A DNA stretch of 64,000 nucleotides, taken from Piper betle. Its lineage: Eukaryota > Streptophyta > Magnoliopsida > Piperales > Piperaceae. A model generated the notes under the pieces. That model saw nothing but the letters and a program-made list of their open reading frames with translations, was not told the origin of the DNA and ran no database searches. The translations under genes were made by a program, and so were the position numbers. Below, in pieces: positions 26,770-38,812 of this stretch. Position 1 is the stretch's first letter, and each line of letters starts with the position of its first letter. The DNA lies in the NCBI GenBank assembly GCA_033002965.1, contig JAURVB010000135.1:1-64000 (forward strand), in the 5' to 3' direction.

Positions 26770-27830
26770 ATAAAAATCTAACCATAATTCCACCAAACAA
26801 TTCGTTATCAGACCGTTAGACAAGACCAGCATACACAGAACTCAATGGCCGAATTTCAATTCTGCAACTCTACTCAGAGTGTTTCATTAATAAAGGCTCT
26901 CAGAGTGACAACAAACGTCTGTTTTGTACCAGATACAATTACCTGACTTAAAATCATGTATTACTTAAGATGGAAGCATGAAGAAAATGCAAACACAAAT
27001 CTATAATTCTAAAAGTTCTTTTCCAAATCTAAGAGACTTATTATATCCACAAAATAATGAAAAAAACAACAAATAAACAGTTTGTTCAACAAAGTATGAT
27101 TAATTGTAGAATAATACTCCAGGTGGAATTCTGCCACTTCAAAAACGGACTCCAAATGCAGGGTAATTGCATCTATAAACATCAAATCAACGCATATGAT
27201 TCCTGGCAGCATGCATGCCCAACAAAAAACAAATCTAAATAAAAAAATAAAGCAGGAATATGATTGTGTTAAAAGTTACAACGCATCCTTCCAAACAAAG
27301 GATGTAATAAAGGAAGATTGATAAGACGTCCAACACGGAGCAGTACAAATGAAACACTTCCTACATGCAGTTCAAACAAAAGAAAGCTTCAAAAGAACGA
27401 GTCAGCCACTGGCAAGGGGCAACTCAGTTAGGTTTGGATATCTCTAATGCGAGCAGAATCACCCCAACTCATTTGTTTGCCCTTTTCACTACGATACAAA
27501 AGCCAACACTTTTTTTATGCCAACAAAAAACCAACCAATTCGGTCCTCATAAACATAATTTAAATATTCCAGAGTAGCTTGACATGCACCTCAAATATAT
27601 AACAATAAATTGGATCACACAAGAAGGGATCGGATTTGTGTCCTCATCACATGCATCACAATGACAAATAAGAAATAGGAAGCAGGTGATAAGCATATAA
27701 GTTCCAGGTCTTGGCCAAAACAACAAGTGAAAATGCGAAGAGCAGATTTCCATGTATAGGACAAAACACATGGCACTCAACATGATACCATGGCTACCTA
27801 TGGAAAACCGGCACAGATCATAAACGTCTT
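26770..27830. repeat. Duplicated segment, right copy (3' region of the L27a gene)
   Basis: Partner of 23460-24600 at about 3.3 kb spacing. It lies directly downstream of the L27a stop codon (27938-27940) and probably includes its 3' UTR. Confidence 0.8.
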
Positions 27831-27937
27831 CGAACCAACAAGGACAGTGCATAAACTTTGGTAGCAATGAACTCTCTAAAGATCTCATAAAATTAGGAAA
27901 AATGGCAATAAAAATAGGAAAGCAACCAACTCTTGCC

Positions 27938-28232
27938 TCACGCAGTGAGAACAACGGCGCCGCCGGCCTCCTTAATCTTCTTCTCGGCGATTTTGGAGAC
28001 GAGTTTGGCCTTCACAACAACGGGTCTGCTCGGCGGCAGCATCCCCTTCCCCAAAACCTTGAAGTACCCGTACTGGGTGACGTCGATCAGCGGAGCGCTC
28101 TCCGGCGAGGCCCCGGCCTTGACGTCGTCGGGGATGAGGGACCAGAGCTTGTCGATGTTGACGGCGGGTCGGAAGAACTTGTTGCGGAGCTTGTGGAAGT
28201 AGCGCATGCCGACCTTGCCGAAGTATCCCGGG

Positions 28233-28267
<35 letters not shown>

Positions 28268-28378
28268 GCCTCCGGCGTTGCCGCGGCCGCCGGGGTGCTT
28301 CCGGTGCTTGCCGATGCGGCCATGGCCGGCGCTCACGTGGCCCCGCTTCTTCCGGTTCTTCTTGAACCTCGTCGTCAT
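27938..28378 (-). CDS. RPL27A: 60S ribosomal protein L27a (uL15), intronless
   Basis: One open frame of 146 residues plus stop on the minus strand, the standard L27a length. The start is the ATG at 28376-28378, giving [20 protein letters not shown], the conserved basic N-terminus. A longer frame continues upstream of this ATG but covers the leader with the telo-box, so the internal ATG is preferred. Further conserved blocks are [31 protein letters not shown] and a C-terminal [16 protein letters not shown]. The protein belongs to the large cytosolic subunit. Coding GC is much higher than the surroundings. Nothing indicates damage, so it is likely expressed. Confidence 0.96.
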
Positions 28379-28426
28379 GGCGGCAGGTGAGCTACCGGCG
28401 AGGCGGCGGATTTGATTTGGGATATG

Positions 28427-28442
28427 AAACCCTAACCCTAAA
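28427..28442 (+). promoter_or_regulatory. Telo-box upstream of RPL27A
   Basis: AAACCCTAACCCTAAA lies about 50 bp upstream of the minus-strand ATG. Telo-boxes (AAACCCTA) are common in the promoters and leaders of plant ribosomal protein genes and support coordinated expression in dividing cells. Confidence 0.75.
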
Positions 28443-28633
28443 ACGATGTGGATGCGCTTCGGCCCCATTTGACGTTATTACCCCTGAGCTAAACCGCGGG
28501 AAAAGCCGCTTTTCCTTGGAAATGGTAAAAGCATTTTGGTCATTGCGCAAATGTCTGTCTGTTGGCTAAACGGGCAAAATAAAATGTCTGTCTGCTTGGC
28601 TTCTGGCGGTGCCTAACCGGGTACACGGGCGGA

Positions 28634-28710
28634 GATAAGTTAATTTCGATTATGGAATGGAAAATGGCGGATGATAAGTTGATTTCGATTATGGAATGGA
28701 AAATGATTAG
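28634..28710 (+). repeat. Two-copy tandem repeat
   Basis: A block beginning GATAAGTT.ATTTCGATTA and continuing TGGAATGGAAAATG occurs twice about 40 bp apart. Confidence 0.8.
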
Positions 28711-29308
28711 AAGTTACGGTGCCTGCGACACAACTGTGCCCATGGAAAATCTTACCCATCATGTTTACATCCAACGGTTTCAATGTGGACAATTGTATTA
28801 ATTTAAAAAAGCTGAAATAGTTATTAGACAATTAGCAACTTTCATTACCATAAAATGGCTCTGTTCCATCAATTCTAATTTTTAAATTAAAGTTATTCTT
28901 TTGTTATGGCCCAGAAAACGAATTCTACGTCTTGACCGGGTTTTAATTGCGTTTTTTCGGCCTTTATTTTGGCTTAAGACACGAAACTATATATATATAC
29001 ATATAGTAAAATTTTACATTTTAATAATTTAATTTAATATTTCTAATGTGTGTTTTTTCGTTTTGGCAATTTTTGTATATAATGTTACTTTTATTGTTAC
29101 ATAAAATTAAACTTCTTATAATTCATCCAAAAAAATGTAGTTAGAAAATTGGTATGGTTAAAATCAAAATTAGCGCTTGAACTTAACATTGAACTAGAGC
29201 GGTTCAAATTATAATTTTTTATATCTTATTTTGAATGGACATAGCGACACTATAATGATTGAATTTCGGCTCATAAATAATTAAATTAAAAGGTGCAAAG
29301 TTAAAGAA

Positions 29309-29353
<45 letters not shown>

Positions 29354-29377
29354 GGAAAGTTTTCGTAAGCAATGGGT
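28711..29377. other. AT-rich flank with TA tract
   Basis: No gene. A long (TA)n tract at about 29313-29350 borders the element at 29378. Confidence 0.5.
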
Positions 29378-32090
29378 AGGAATACTTTCTTGCCTCAAAG
29401 TTATTCTTGCCCCGGAGTTTAAACCTGGGGCTGTCTTTGTGATCGGACGACCCAAATTTATTATTAAAAAAAAATTCCAAAAGCTGCCCTACCACCCCGT
29501 TGCCCCTCCACACCATCTCCGCCCCGACGTGATCACTGCCCCTTCGCTGCTAGCGCCCTGTTGCGGGGGGGGAGAAGACGAGCGCAAGCACTCCCTCCTC
29601 CTCACTCCCCTGCAACGGACGTTGCCGCCCGCTGCGGATGCCCTTTGCCCTTGTAAAACCCATGATTCGAGTTAGGGTTTTATATTCAGAACCGGTCGGG
29701 TCGACCGTTATTTTTCGAGTTGAGTCAGTTTCAGGACACGTGTACCGAGCCGACGCCGGTCGCGTGTATGAGCTATGAGGGTCATGCGTACCCAAGTATA
29801 TGATGATAACGTCATGAACACAGCAGAACAGAATGAGTTATCAGAATATATGAGAGTATGCCAGTGATTTTTATTTATTTATTTTTATATACAGTGGATC
29901 GTAGAATTAGTTTTAGGCCGGTTACCGCATTAGGACGCGTTACGGGCATTTTGGGTGGGTTGATAGTTTTAGAGCATATAATTATGATGTTTCGGTGTTA
30001 TTGATTTTACAGGATTTTTCCCGATTTTTAGGGATTTTTTTAGGATTTAATACGACCTGGTTATTATACTTGACTCGAGCCGGAGACGAGTCAAGTATTA
30101 TTTACGAAATTGCCACCCAACCCTTCTTCTCCACCCCCGACCTTTCTCCCCCACGCCCAAACCGTCACCATCGCGCCGCCCCTGTTCGCGCGCCACCGCC
30201 GCCACGGCCGACGCCGCCTGGCCGCCGTTCGACGCCGCCCAGCCCAGCCACGGCGTCGCCATGCTGCCCCGACCAGGTCCGGCCCCAATCGGGCCGCCGT
30301 GACGCCGGATTTGCCGTGCATAGCGCCGCGGCTAACTTTTGGGCGCGTCGTTGATTTCGCCGCCGGCGACCGTCGCCGCCACGATCAGGTGGCCGCCTCA
30401 GCACCAGCGACCACCCAGTGACCCTCCCCGACCGGAACGGAGGCCAACGCCGCCCATCCCGGCCGGATCTAGCCACCGATTGCGCCGCGGCTCTGTTTTG
30501 CCGTTTTCCGGCGAGCCGCCGCCTCCATTGGTCACGCTGATGTCATAGATGAGTCGGGCTCGCCGAGCCGGTTCCAATGGTACCCTACATGACCCCTATC
30601 CAGCTAGTAGATACCACCGGCAATTTTCGCCGGAAAACCGCCGGAAGTCGCCGGAAAACCGCCGGAAAATCGAAAATTCTGGAATTCGCCGGAATTCACC
30701 GGATCTTCCGCAAGGCTCACCCAGTGGAGCCCGATCGAGCTTCGGACGCCGATGAGCGCCGAATTTGAGCTCCGAGACGCGCGACGGAACCCTAGCCGTC
30801 GCCGATTGCCGACTACGTGAGGTATAATTACCTCCGATTGAGTTATTTAAAATTGATTATGATTGTTAGTATACCATGCTAGAATTGAATAATTGTCATG
30901 ATAAATATATGAGTATGAGTGTAGTGATGATTGCATGATGCAATTAATTGAGAATGAATAGTGAATGATCTAATGAGGTAGATCGAGTTGAGCATGCTAA
31001 TCGAGTAATGTAGCTTAGGAAAATATAATAAAATTGGTAGGAATAGGATGAGTTAGAATTATTTTCATATTTATGATTATTGATTGTGATTGATATTTAT
31101 TGATGGATGAAACAATGAGTCGCATGATGTGATTAATGACTAATTAGGGATAAAATGATAAGTTACATGCATGATTTGGATGGGTGAATGTAGGTGATCT
31201 AATGAGATAGATCGAGTTGGATCATGATAATGGATCACGGGGGACGGACGACCGCCCAGATCATCCGCCCGCCAGCCCGCCCAACGGCCGGCCACCCAGC
31301 CCCACCGCCCCGGCAACTGCCGCCATCCCCACCCCGCCCCGACGGCCGCCTGCCTAGCCCCTCCGCCCGCCTCCTCCCGCCCCACCCCGTCTCGCCGCCA
31401 CGGCCACCCGCCCAGCCCCTCCACCCCGCCTCGCTCGCGACTCCGCCCGCCCAGCCCCTCCGCCCGCGCCTCGACCGCCGCCCACGCCAGCCCCTGCGCC
31501 GCTCGCCCTCCCCCCTGTCCCTGCCCTGCCCGCCCCTCCTCTGCCCTTTTCCCCGCCTGCCGCGATGGCCGCCCACCCTGCCCTCCCCTGCCCTTTCCCT
31601 CGCCCCGCCGCAACGGCCATCCCACCCCGCCCCCTCCTCCCTGCCCTTGCCCGCCCCCGCGGTGACAGCCGTCCCCACCCCACCCCTCTCTGCCCTTGCT
31701 CGCCCCTGCGGTGACAGCCGTCCCGCCCCCTCCTCCTCTGCCCTTGCCCGCCCCCGTTGCGACAGATGTCCCGCTCGCCCCCACCTCCTCGCTGCGCGCC
31801 CCTGCCGTGACGGCCGCCACGCCCACCTCCTCCCTCGCCCCTGCTCCACCCCGCCCTCCTAGCCCTCGGCCCTCTCCGCCCACCCCTCGACGCCGCCTCC
31901 CCTATGCCCCTCCATGCCACCCCTCCTCCCCACGCCTCGCCGCCCGCCCACCCCGGGAGCCGGCCACATGGCTCGACACCCGTCGCCGGCGGCGAAGTGG
32001 GTGGGTGAGTATTTATTTTTTTAATCAAATCTGGGCCGTCCAATCAACATGGACGGCCCAGATTGAAATGTGAGGCAAGAAAGTTTTCCT
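29378..32090. mobile_element. Unclassified 2.7 kb element with inverted ends and a GC-rich core
   Basis: The left end 29378-29397 reads AGGAATACTTTCTTGCCTCA. The right end 32071-32090 is its inverted copy with one mismatch. Both ends sit next to TA microsatellites (29313-29350 and about 32098-32135), suggesting insertion into a TA tract. The interior has GC-rich blocks (29510-29660, 30110-30800, 31230-31990) separated by AT-rich DNA. The long open frames in these blocks exist on both strands and are composition artefacts; no transposase or pol motif was found. A palindrome containing GGGCCGT sits just inside the right end (32029-32063). It could be a non-autonomous DNA transposon, a nested LTR remnant or a gene-fragment carrier. 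Confidence 0.5.
31230..31990 (+). repeat. C-rich low-complexity block with strong strand skew
   Basis: Dense CCGCCC/CCTGCCC runs on the plus strand, so the minus strand is G-run-rich. Repeated phrases such as CCCCTGCGGTGACAGCCGTC (twice near 31657-31722) show internal duplication. Overlapping proline- or glycine-rich frames on both strands argue against a coding role. Confidence 0.8.
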
Positions 32091-32291
32091 GCTCTTTGTA
32101 TATATATATACTATATATATATATATATATATATAACTCTCTTCCTTTCATCAATGGCCGAAAACTCGTCACTTGTCTCTTTATTGTGTTTATATCACAA
32201 TAGAAATACTTTCTTTTATGGGATTAGATCCCATGTTTTTGTGAAACAAAAATTAATGTGATTATAAAAGTTAACATTCTCACTAATCATT

Positions 32292-32983
32292 GGTCAGTTT
32301 GGTTAAAATTAAATCGAATTATTTACTCAATTATTCGAACTGAGGTAATTTAATTAACCAAATAAAAATTAAATTATAATTATTAACTAAATTAACTAAA
32401 CTGAACTAATTCGGATTAGCTTGGTTTTAACCAAACTAACCAAAATGATAAATGGTATTTTATATCATTAAGTATTCATCTTAAGTATTTACTATAATTA
32501 TTCTTAAGTTTTATTTAAAAAATAAAGAATTGTTAGCATATATTTAAAAACTAATCAAAACTAATCAAAAAATTACATAAATGTGCATTCTAATTTAAAA
32601 CATTGTACAATATGCACACAATATATAAAATATTAAACTTTTATATTTTGCACATACATAAATAAATTATTTTCAATAAATTGAACAAAAATAACAATTT
32701 TATAAATCTTTCTTATAATATCTCACGATGAATGGAAACGATAAAGACACGTGTATAATGAAAAAAAGAGAGCAAAGAAACTAATAAAAATAGAATTTTT
32801 TTATTTATTGGTTTATTTGGTTTGATTGATTTTAACCAAAAACTTAATTAAACCGACTGAACTAAATTTATTTGATTTTTAATTTTAACCGAACTACAAC
32901 CAAAGTGAACTAGCACCGGACTGAAATATCATAGTGAGTTTGGTTCGATCGGTTTGGCTAGTTAACCAAACTATGTTCACCCG
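32292..32983. repeat. Possible fold-back or miniature repeat rich in GGTTTGG/AACCAAA
   Basis: The left end CAGTTTGGTTAA and the right end TTAACCAAACTA are inverted relatives. The interior is very AT-rich with many GGTTT/AAACC motifs. Class uncertain. Confidence 0.35.
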
Positions 32984-33481
32984 TAATAAAAGAATGTATT
33001 TTCATGAATAAATTTTTTGAATACAATTTTAATGATTATAAAGAGTGATAAATCAATAAAACAGACTATTAGTTAAGTTTAATTTATTCAACAACGGCAG
33101 AAATAATGAGCTGAAATCTCAGTTTATCAATCATTTTGGGTTTAGATAAATTGACCATAATTTGGCTAATTTCAGGACACACGATTAATATATTTTCTTC
33201 CCTCTATTTATTTAATTTAAATTATAATTATCCAATCGACCGGATACCTTTCAATCGGACTGGTTCAAAGTCATCAAGCCGACTGCACACTTCAACCACA
33301 CACACGGTCAGGATCAATTTAGGAAACGAACGGCCACGATACGTTGGCTGGGTAACCGTTACCTTCCCGCCTCTTTTTAAGTGTCATACCCGCCACCGCC
33401 AAAAGCTTCCATCATCGAACTTCCAACTTCGCATCTTCCTCGTTCCCATCTCTTTCGCGTCCTCGTTTCTCTTCTCCAACG

Positions 33482-35605
33482 ATGACAAATATTCTGCAAT
33501 TGAGAGACACTGCTGCCGGTGAATCACGGTTGGAATCCCTCCCACCGGACATCCTTGTGGAGATCCTCTGTCGCCTCCCCCACCGCGATCTAGGCGCCGC
33601 CGCCTGTGCCTCCCACAAGCTTCGAGCCACAATGGAGATGGCCTACAAGGTGCATTTTGATTTCAACACCCCTGATCGCCCGCACAAGGGTTCCGACTCT
33701 CCGGCCGATCCTGGCACTCCTTGTGTCCGGAATAAGTCCGGGTTCGAGAGCAGGTTCCAAGATAAGATTCCACCTTTGATTCTTGATTTTTCAATCTTTT
33801 GATCCTGTTGTTTTATAGTTTTTTTCTTGCTATGGAGATGGTTTCGTGGATTTTAGGGTTTCTGAGGACTTCCTGCTGTTTTGGTTCTTGAGCTCAATTT
33901 TGATTTTATTTGGTCTCGAAGGATATTTTCTTTTTCTGGACGGCTAATAGTATTTGGCAATCTTGGTCAGGTTTGGGTGATTTACCCATTTCTTTCTCAC
34001 TTCACAATGTTAGCTTTTCTGCATACGTTGTTTTTGATTGGTTAAACTCGCCACCTGTGGGATTTAATTGCTCCGTTTTTTCGTATTAATTTGTCATCAC
34101 ACTCCTTTCTTTTCTGTTATATGGATTTTTTATAATTGTCTTTTGCATTTCGTCCTTTGCTCATTGATGATTCTTGAATGTTTATTGCCTAAGGTGTTCG
34201 TTCTTGTATTTGGCTTCTGATTGCTTTTTTATTATTGTAGAACTTCTTCTTGAACGTTGATAGCTTAGGTTAATCCTATTTTGATGCTCTATTTGTCTAT
34301 TCTTCCGTTGTCAATCATCTGGATGCGTGCGTTCTTTTTGCACAAAAAAATTAGTTCTGTGAAAAACATGCCGTTTATTTGCTTGAACGTTCCATTTTAC
34401 CTCCCCAGGAACTTGCTCTCTCCTGTCTTCTATTTTTTTCCTTACACAAGTTTATTAAATCGCATTAGTTTTTGACATTTTTTAGTTATTTTTTATGAGA
34501 AATATTCATCTCATCTCTATTCTAAGTTTCTGATTTTTGCTTATTGCCATATTTCTTGTACCGTTCACTTTTTAATTTGTTATAAGTCAACATATTTCTT
34601 GTGAATTGTACACTTTCAGCTGCTATTCTGTTACATATGATGATTAATTCTATCACAGATGGTTAAGTTCAAAACTCTATTTTCTTCTTTATGTGTTCTA
34701 AGAGAGTTTTGGCTCTATAATCTGTAACTTGCATCAATTCACAGCCTGGAAAGGGTAGCCCTAGCTGAGGTCTATGTTGGTTAGAAAATCAATTAAGAAA
34801 CCGGCACAAACTAATGTTATTAATAAAGGGGAAATTAAAAATTGGCTTCTATGAAAAGTAAGAAATTTGACCAATTAAAATATGAGAAAAAACAAAAAAA
34901 TAATAAAAATTATTGTAATATATCTTTTCATTTAATTAGAGTTTATCACTAAAATTATAATCTATTTTAAAGATATTATAATATAATTATAATTCATCTC
35001 ATTATTTAATAAAAAATTATATGTAAAATTAGAACTTTTATTTAACATAGTAATATAAGATGCACATGGCACCACATCTTCCCTAGTTGTTCTTACGTTT
35101 GCTTAGGTTTATTTTATGTTTGGTTTATTGTTACCAACTGGGGCTATAAACTCGATTGCTAGTAATATTTTTTATTTTTTAAAATATTTTTTTATATGTG
35201 ATTCATTTTGTGCTCGACTTGGATAACTATGATTTCATCTCTTCTTAAATCCTGCCCAACTTATTACGAGTTTGACTATTGAAAAACTCCTTGGTCTTAA
35301 CGTTTCAATTGTTAGAAATGGGGGAATAACTATCCCAATGCCTAAAATATTTTCCATGTTCAGCAGTTTTAATAAGTAATGATCACTGGCTCATTTGTGC
35401 TAGGTCCTCAGTTTTTGTTGTTGTAGATTTTAATGTTTAGCATGCGGATTGTTTAACTGTGGGGTGAAATTGTTGCATTTGCCTGACTTTTCTTTTATTT
35501 GGGTGTGCCGTTTCTAGTACCAAGCCCAGGCTGCAGTTATGTGAGTACGAGAAGTTTTGTTGTTCCGGTGATGCAGCACTTCATGTAGAAATCTCTATAT
35601 TTTAG
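33482..35605 (+). CDS. F-box protein, FBS-like; second exon tentative
   Basis: The first exon from ATG 33482 encodes an F-box: LPPDILVEILCRLPHRDLGAAACASHKLR, then MAYKVHFDFNTPDRP. This resembles the short F-box stress-induced (FBS) group, where an F-box is followed by a HF..(S/N)TP segment. F-box proteins are substrate receptors of SCF ubiquitin ligases through SKP1. Without splicing the frame ends at 33802 (106 aa). A possible intron from a weak donor at 33754 (CAG|GTTCCA) to an acceptor TTTCTAG ending at 35517 keeps phase. It would add 35518-35605 (TKPRLQLCEYEKFCCS..., TAG at 35603). The F-box call is good; the gene structure after 33753 is uncertain. Confidence 0.65.
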
Positions 35606-38189
35606 TGGCAGCCCAATGAGGGATGATGCCTTTTGCTATACTAGTTCCTCGCAGTTTTAATATGGTTCGACTACTGTTTAGTGTGGTTTTCTATAATCTA
35701 GTAATCAGCTTATGTTTCTCTGTTTGAGCCTTGAGGTGTTTAGGCAAAAATGGTTTCTTTGCTTTAAGTTAATTAAAATTTTGGATGTTTTTTTCCTGAC
35801 CAAGTTTTGTAATGATAATTACACCTAGTAAAGAAAATCCTCCACAAGATGGCTCATTTGCATTTGCTTGAATCTGAAACTTGACGTTTTTTCTGTTGAA
35901 GAAAATAGAAAAGCAGCCTAAATTGGAAGTTCTGTGCTGCTATTTTTAATGAAAAAACAGCATCCAAATTAGAAAGTGTTGTACAGAGTACTCTTAATTC
36001 AATTAAGTTGAAAGTACAGAAGTGTATGTATGATAATTGATAATTGATAATTGATCTTCTTCAAAACTTTACCAGGTCTGCAATTGTACATAACTAAAAA
36101 ATTAATTAGTCATTGAGTACTGTACTTCTCTCGATGAATCAAATTCCTTTATTTTTTAACATAGTTTATGAATCAAACTCCTCGTTCTTTATAACTAATA
36201 TGAGTGCTGGAGTTGTTACATGCCTGATAAAATCCTGATTATCTCCGGGTACGAGGAGGTTCCAATATCGTTGCCACCGAGATAACCATGAAGGTTAAAA
36301 CCTCTTGAGGCTCTCTTAAGCAAGGCTCTTGCATAACAATCAATAGCACACATTGTTTGGCACTTCAAATGCAACATTGTTAACTCCATTCCATCAAGGA
36401 AATATCAAGTTATACAACTATCAAGCATTTTGTTGGAACTATCAAGCCAACACAATTCGAACCCGTTGAGCCAATGTAATAATGTAATAAGTTCAAGCTA
36501 AGTTCGACTCCTTAACTCACTAGAATGAAATAAATTAATGTTGCCAGATTTGGAGGCCAATGGAAGTTGCTACATTGTGGGGATGGCTTGCCGTTCCATA
36601 AAAAAACTTCAAGAAACTGAAAAACGATTTTTTCTTCATAGAGTGTATGAGGTTGTCAGCTTGACATTTGCATCTGCACATTTAATCCGCGCCGTCGAAG
36701 TACTTCGCATTTCATATTAGGTTGTGTACATTATCCGTGTAACGGAGTAGAAGAGTGGTGGTTGCGGCGCCCGGCCTCTTTTTCTACGATGGGGTTGGTA
36801 AGTGAAATGACATCCCGACTTCGTATTCTGCGTTTGGCCTACGTATAATTCTAGAGGAGAAGATCAAGTCTGGCAGTTATGGGAAACACGAGAGATCACA
36901 CTAATTGAAGTGCGGAGAAAGTGAGATTTTCTGAGGTCATTTGCAAGCTAAAAATCTCTTCCCATTGAATTGAAACTCTTCGTAAATCCGCTGTTGAACA
37001 TTGAACACCAAGACAATTTCAAAACGCAAGCTGCAGAGGCTTCTTCAACGTAATTTTACTTTTAATTTAGCTCCTTCGACGTCACTCATTCAGAAACTAA
37101 AAATGATTAAGTTGGCATAGTGTACTTATTTAATTACTCTCCTTTGTCTTAGTGATTACCCAGCTAATTGATGTTGAAGACTTGAACTAGTGACATGATC
37201 TGGATTACATACAAAGCAAGAACGAGTGTTTCACCAGGTTCAGCTCTTTATGCTCTTTAGACGCTAAGAATAAAAAGATGTAGGCGACTGGCGTACTCAT
37301 CTATGGTATTTTTTAATGATCTTCTCAGTGGATTATTTTGCCTAATCCTAAGGGCCTGGTGCAGCAGGCTGACTAATGACTAATATTACATCTATAATAA
37401 TTTGTCAATTTGGTGGGATGAAGTCTCAAGTGGATCTACAACTGCGTTCCTTGTTTGAATGAAAATTTTAAACAACTTGGTCTTTGCTGGCCTATCCAGT
37501 ACTGTAGCTAGGATGAAAACCTTTGGCGGCGCCACCGGGAAGCGATTTTCTATGTTGGGTGTTCCACACCTCGATAATTGAGAGCGAAACATGTTTGTTT
37601 ATTGACAAGACTGTGTTCGGTGGTTGCAATTTTTTATCCTCCTAACTTTGACAGGCATGCGAAATGAGCCCTCTTCCGAAGAGATAAATAATCATCAATC
37701 CCTCTCCTACTTTGTCTGTCTTGTGACATTACATAGCGAGCTACACCCTGGAGATGACTACTTTTCAAGTGCTAAAGTAAAGTTGAAGCAATTAGGACCC
37801 AGACTGATATCCACCTTGTTTTGTTTGCATGCCGTTGTTAATTATTTCTTTACTTAATTAATAGCTTGAGCTGCATGAGCATGGCCGGCCCTATTAAATC
37901 CTCCCCTTTAAGCATCGTATATTAACAAAATTTCACGTCATCACCTATATCAGATGGTAAATGATGCATAAAATACTAGCTCAAAGGTGTAGGCTTCCTC
38001 CAACCCGTCTTTAACTTATTTGTCTTACTTTTATCGGACCATTTGGTCGGCTCACGCACAGATTTGCCAATATTATATATATCGCTGGTTGTGTATTAGT
38101 AATATATTTGTCTGCACAATATTCCAATCCGAACAGGCTACATATATCTATGCCCACGACAGGACTATTTCCGACTGATCACCGCTATG
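35606..38189. other. Intergenic, nothing recognised
   Basis: Short open frames (36538-36720, 37624-37857) lack motifs. Confidence 0.35.
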
Positions 38190-38812
38190 GTCGCCTGTAG
38201 GTCCTCGGCCTTTTCTGGTTTTTTTTGGTTTTATACGAAATCGATCTGCCAGCAAGCGGGTTTTTCTTAGTGGTGCAATGTTCTGGTCATCGGGAGGAGG
38301 AAGAATACCTTTGCTTTGATTACTGTACCAAACTATGATTTAGGAAGGAAATTTAGAGTGAAGAACAGAAGAATTCGGAATCAAGATTGTAAGAACATAA
38401 GAAGAATGAGAATTAGTAAAGAGAGTGAAGAAGGAAGAAAGAAAACGTAAAGAAAGAGATGAGGAAAAATTGCATATTCGATGCCTCGTTCATACACTAT
38501 TTTCTTCTTTTTATACATTTTTTCCTATAGTTTAAAATTTAATTTCATACCGATAAATTGGTTGCCAATTCAAAAATGACCTTATTGCTAAAGACAAAAT
38601 TCTTATGGTTAAGTATCTAAAATTCTAAAATTGCCCTTCTATTTGAGTCTTCTTCGTATCATTCTCTCCCCCTTATCGACGACCTTGTCTTCAAGGAAGG
38701 AAAAATCATCAAAGAGCATCGTTAAGCAAGATTCAAATTCGATGCTAATGTCCGCAAACTTAAGGTCCTCCTATAGTACCATAAAAATACATCCTTCAGC
38801 TGATTGTTTTAC

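Noticed and set aside
27902..28415. Long plus-strand frames opposite RPL27A
   Set aside because: Antisense shadows of the high-GC ribosomal protein gene.
30110..30760. Open frames of 60-120 codons in GC-rich DNA
   Set aside because: Present in several overlapping frames without motifs; part of the 29378-32090 element.
31140..32073. Several long overlapping open frames (200-250 codons) on both strands
   Set aside because: They are Pro-, Gly- or Arg-rich low-complexity translations of a C-rich block, open on both strands because the stop codons are AT-rich. No domain is seen.
38318..38345. Possible LTR primer-binding site (GCTTTGATTACTGTACCAAA)
   Set aside because: It only loosely resembles the tRNA-Met site and lies on the wrong side for the gypsy 5' LTR; no paired LTR could be found.
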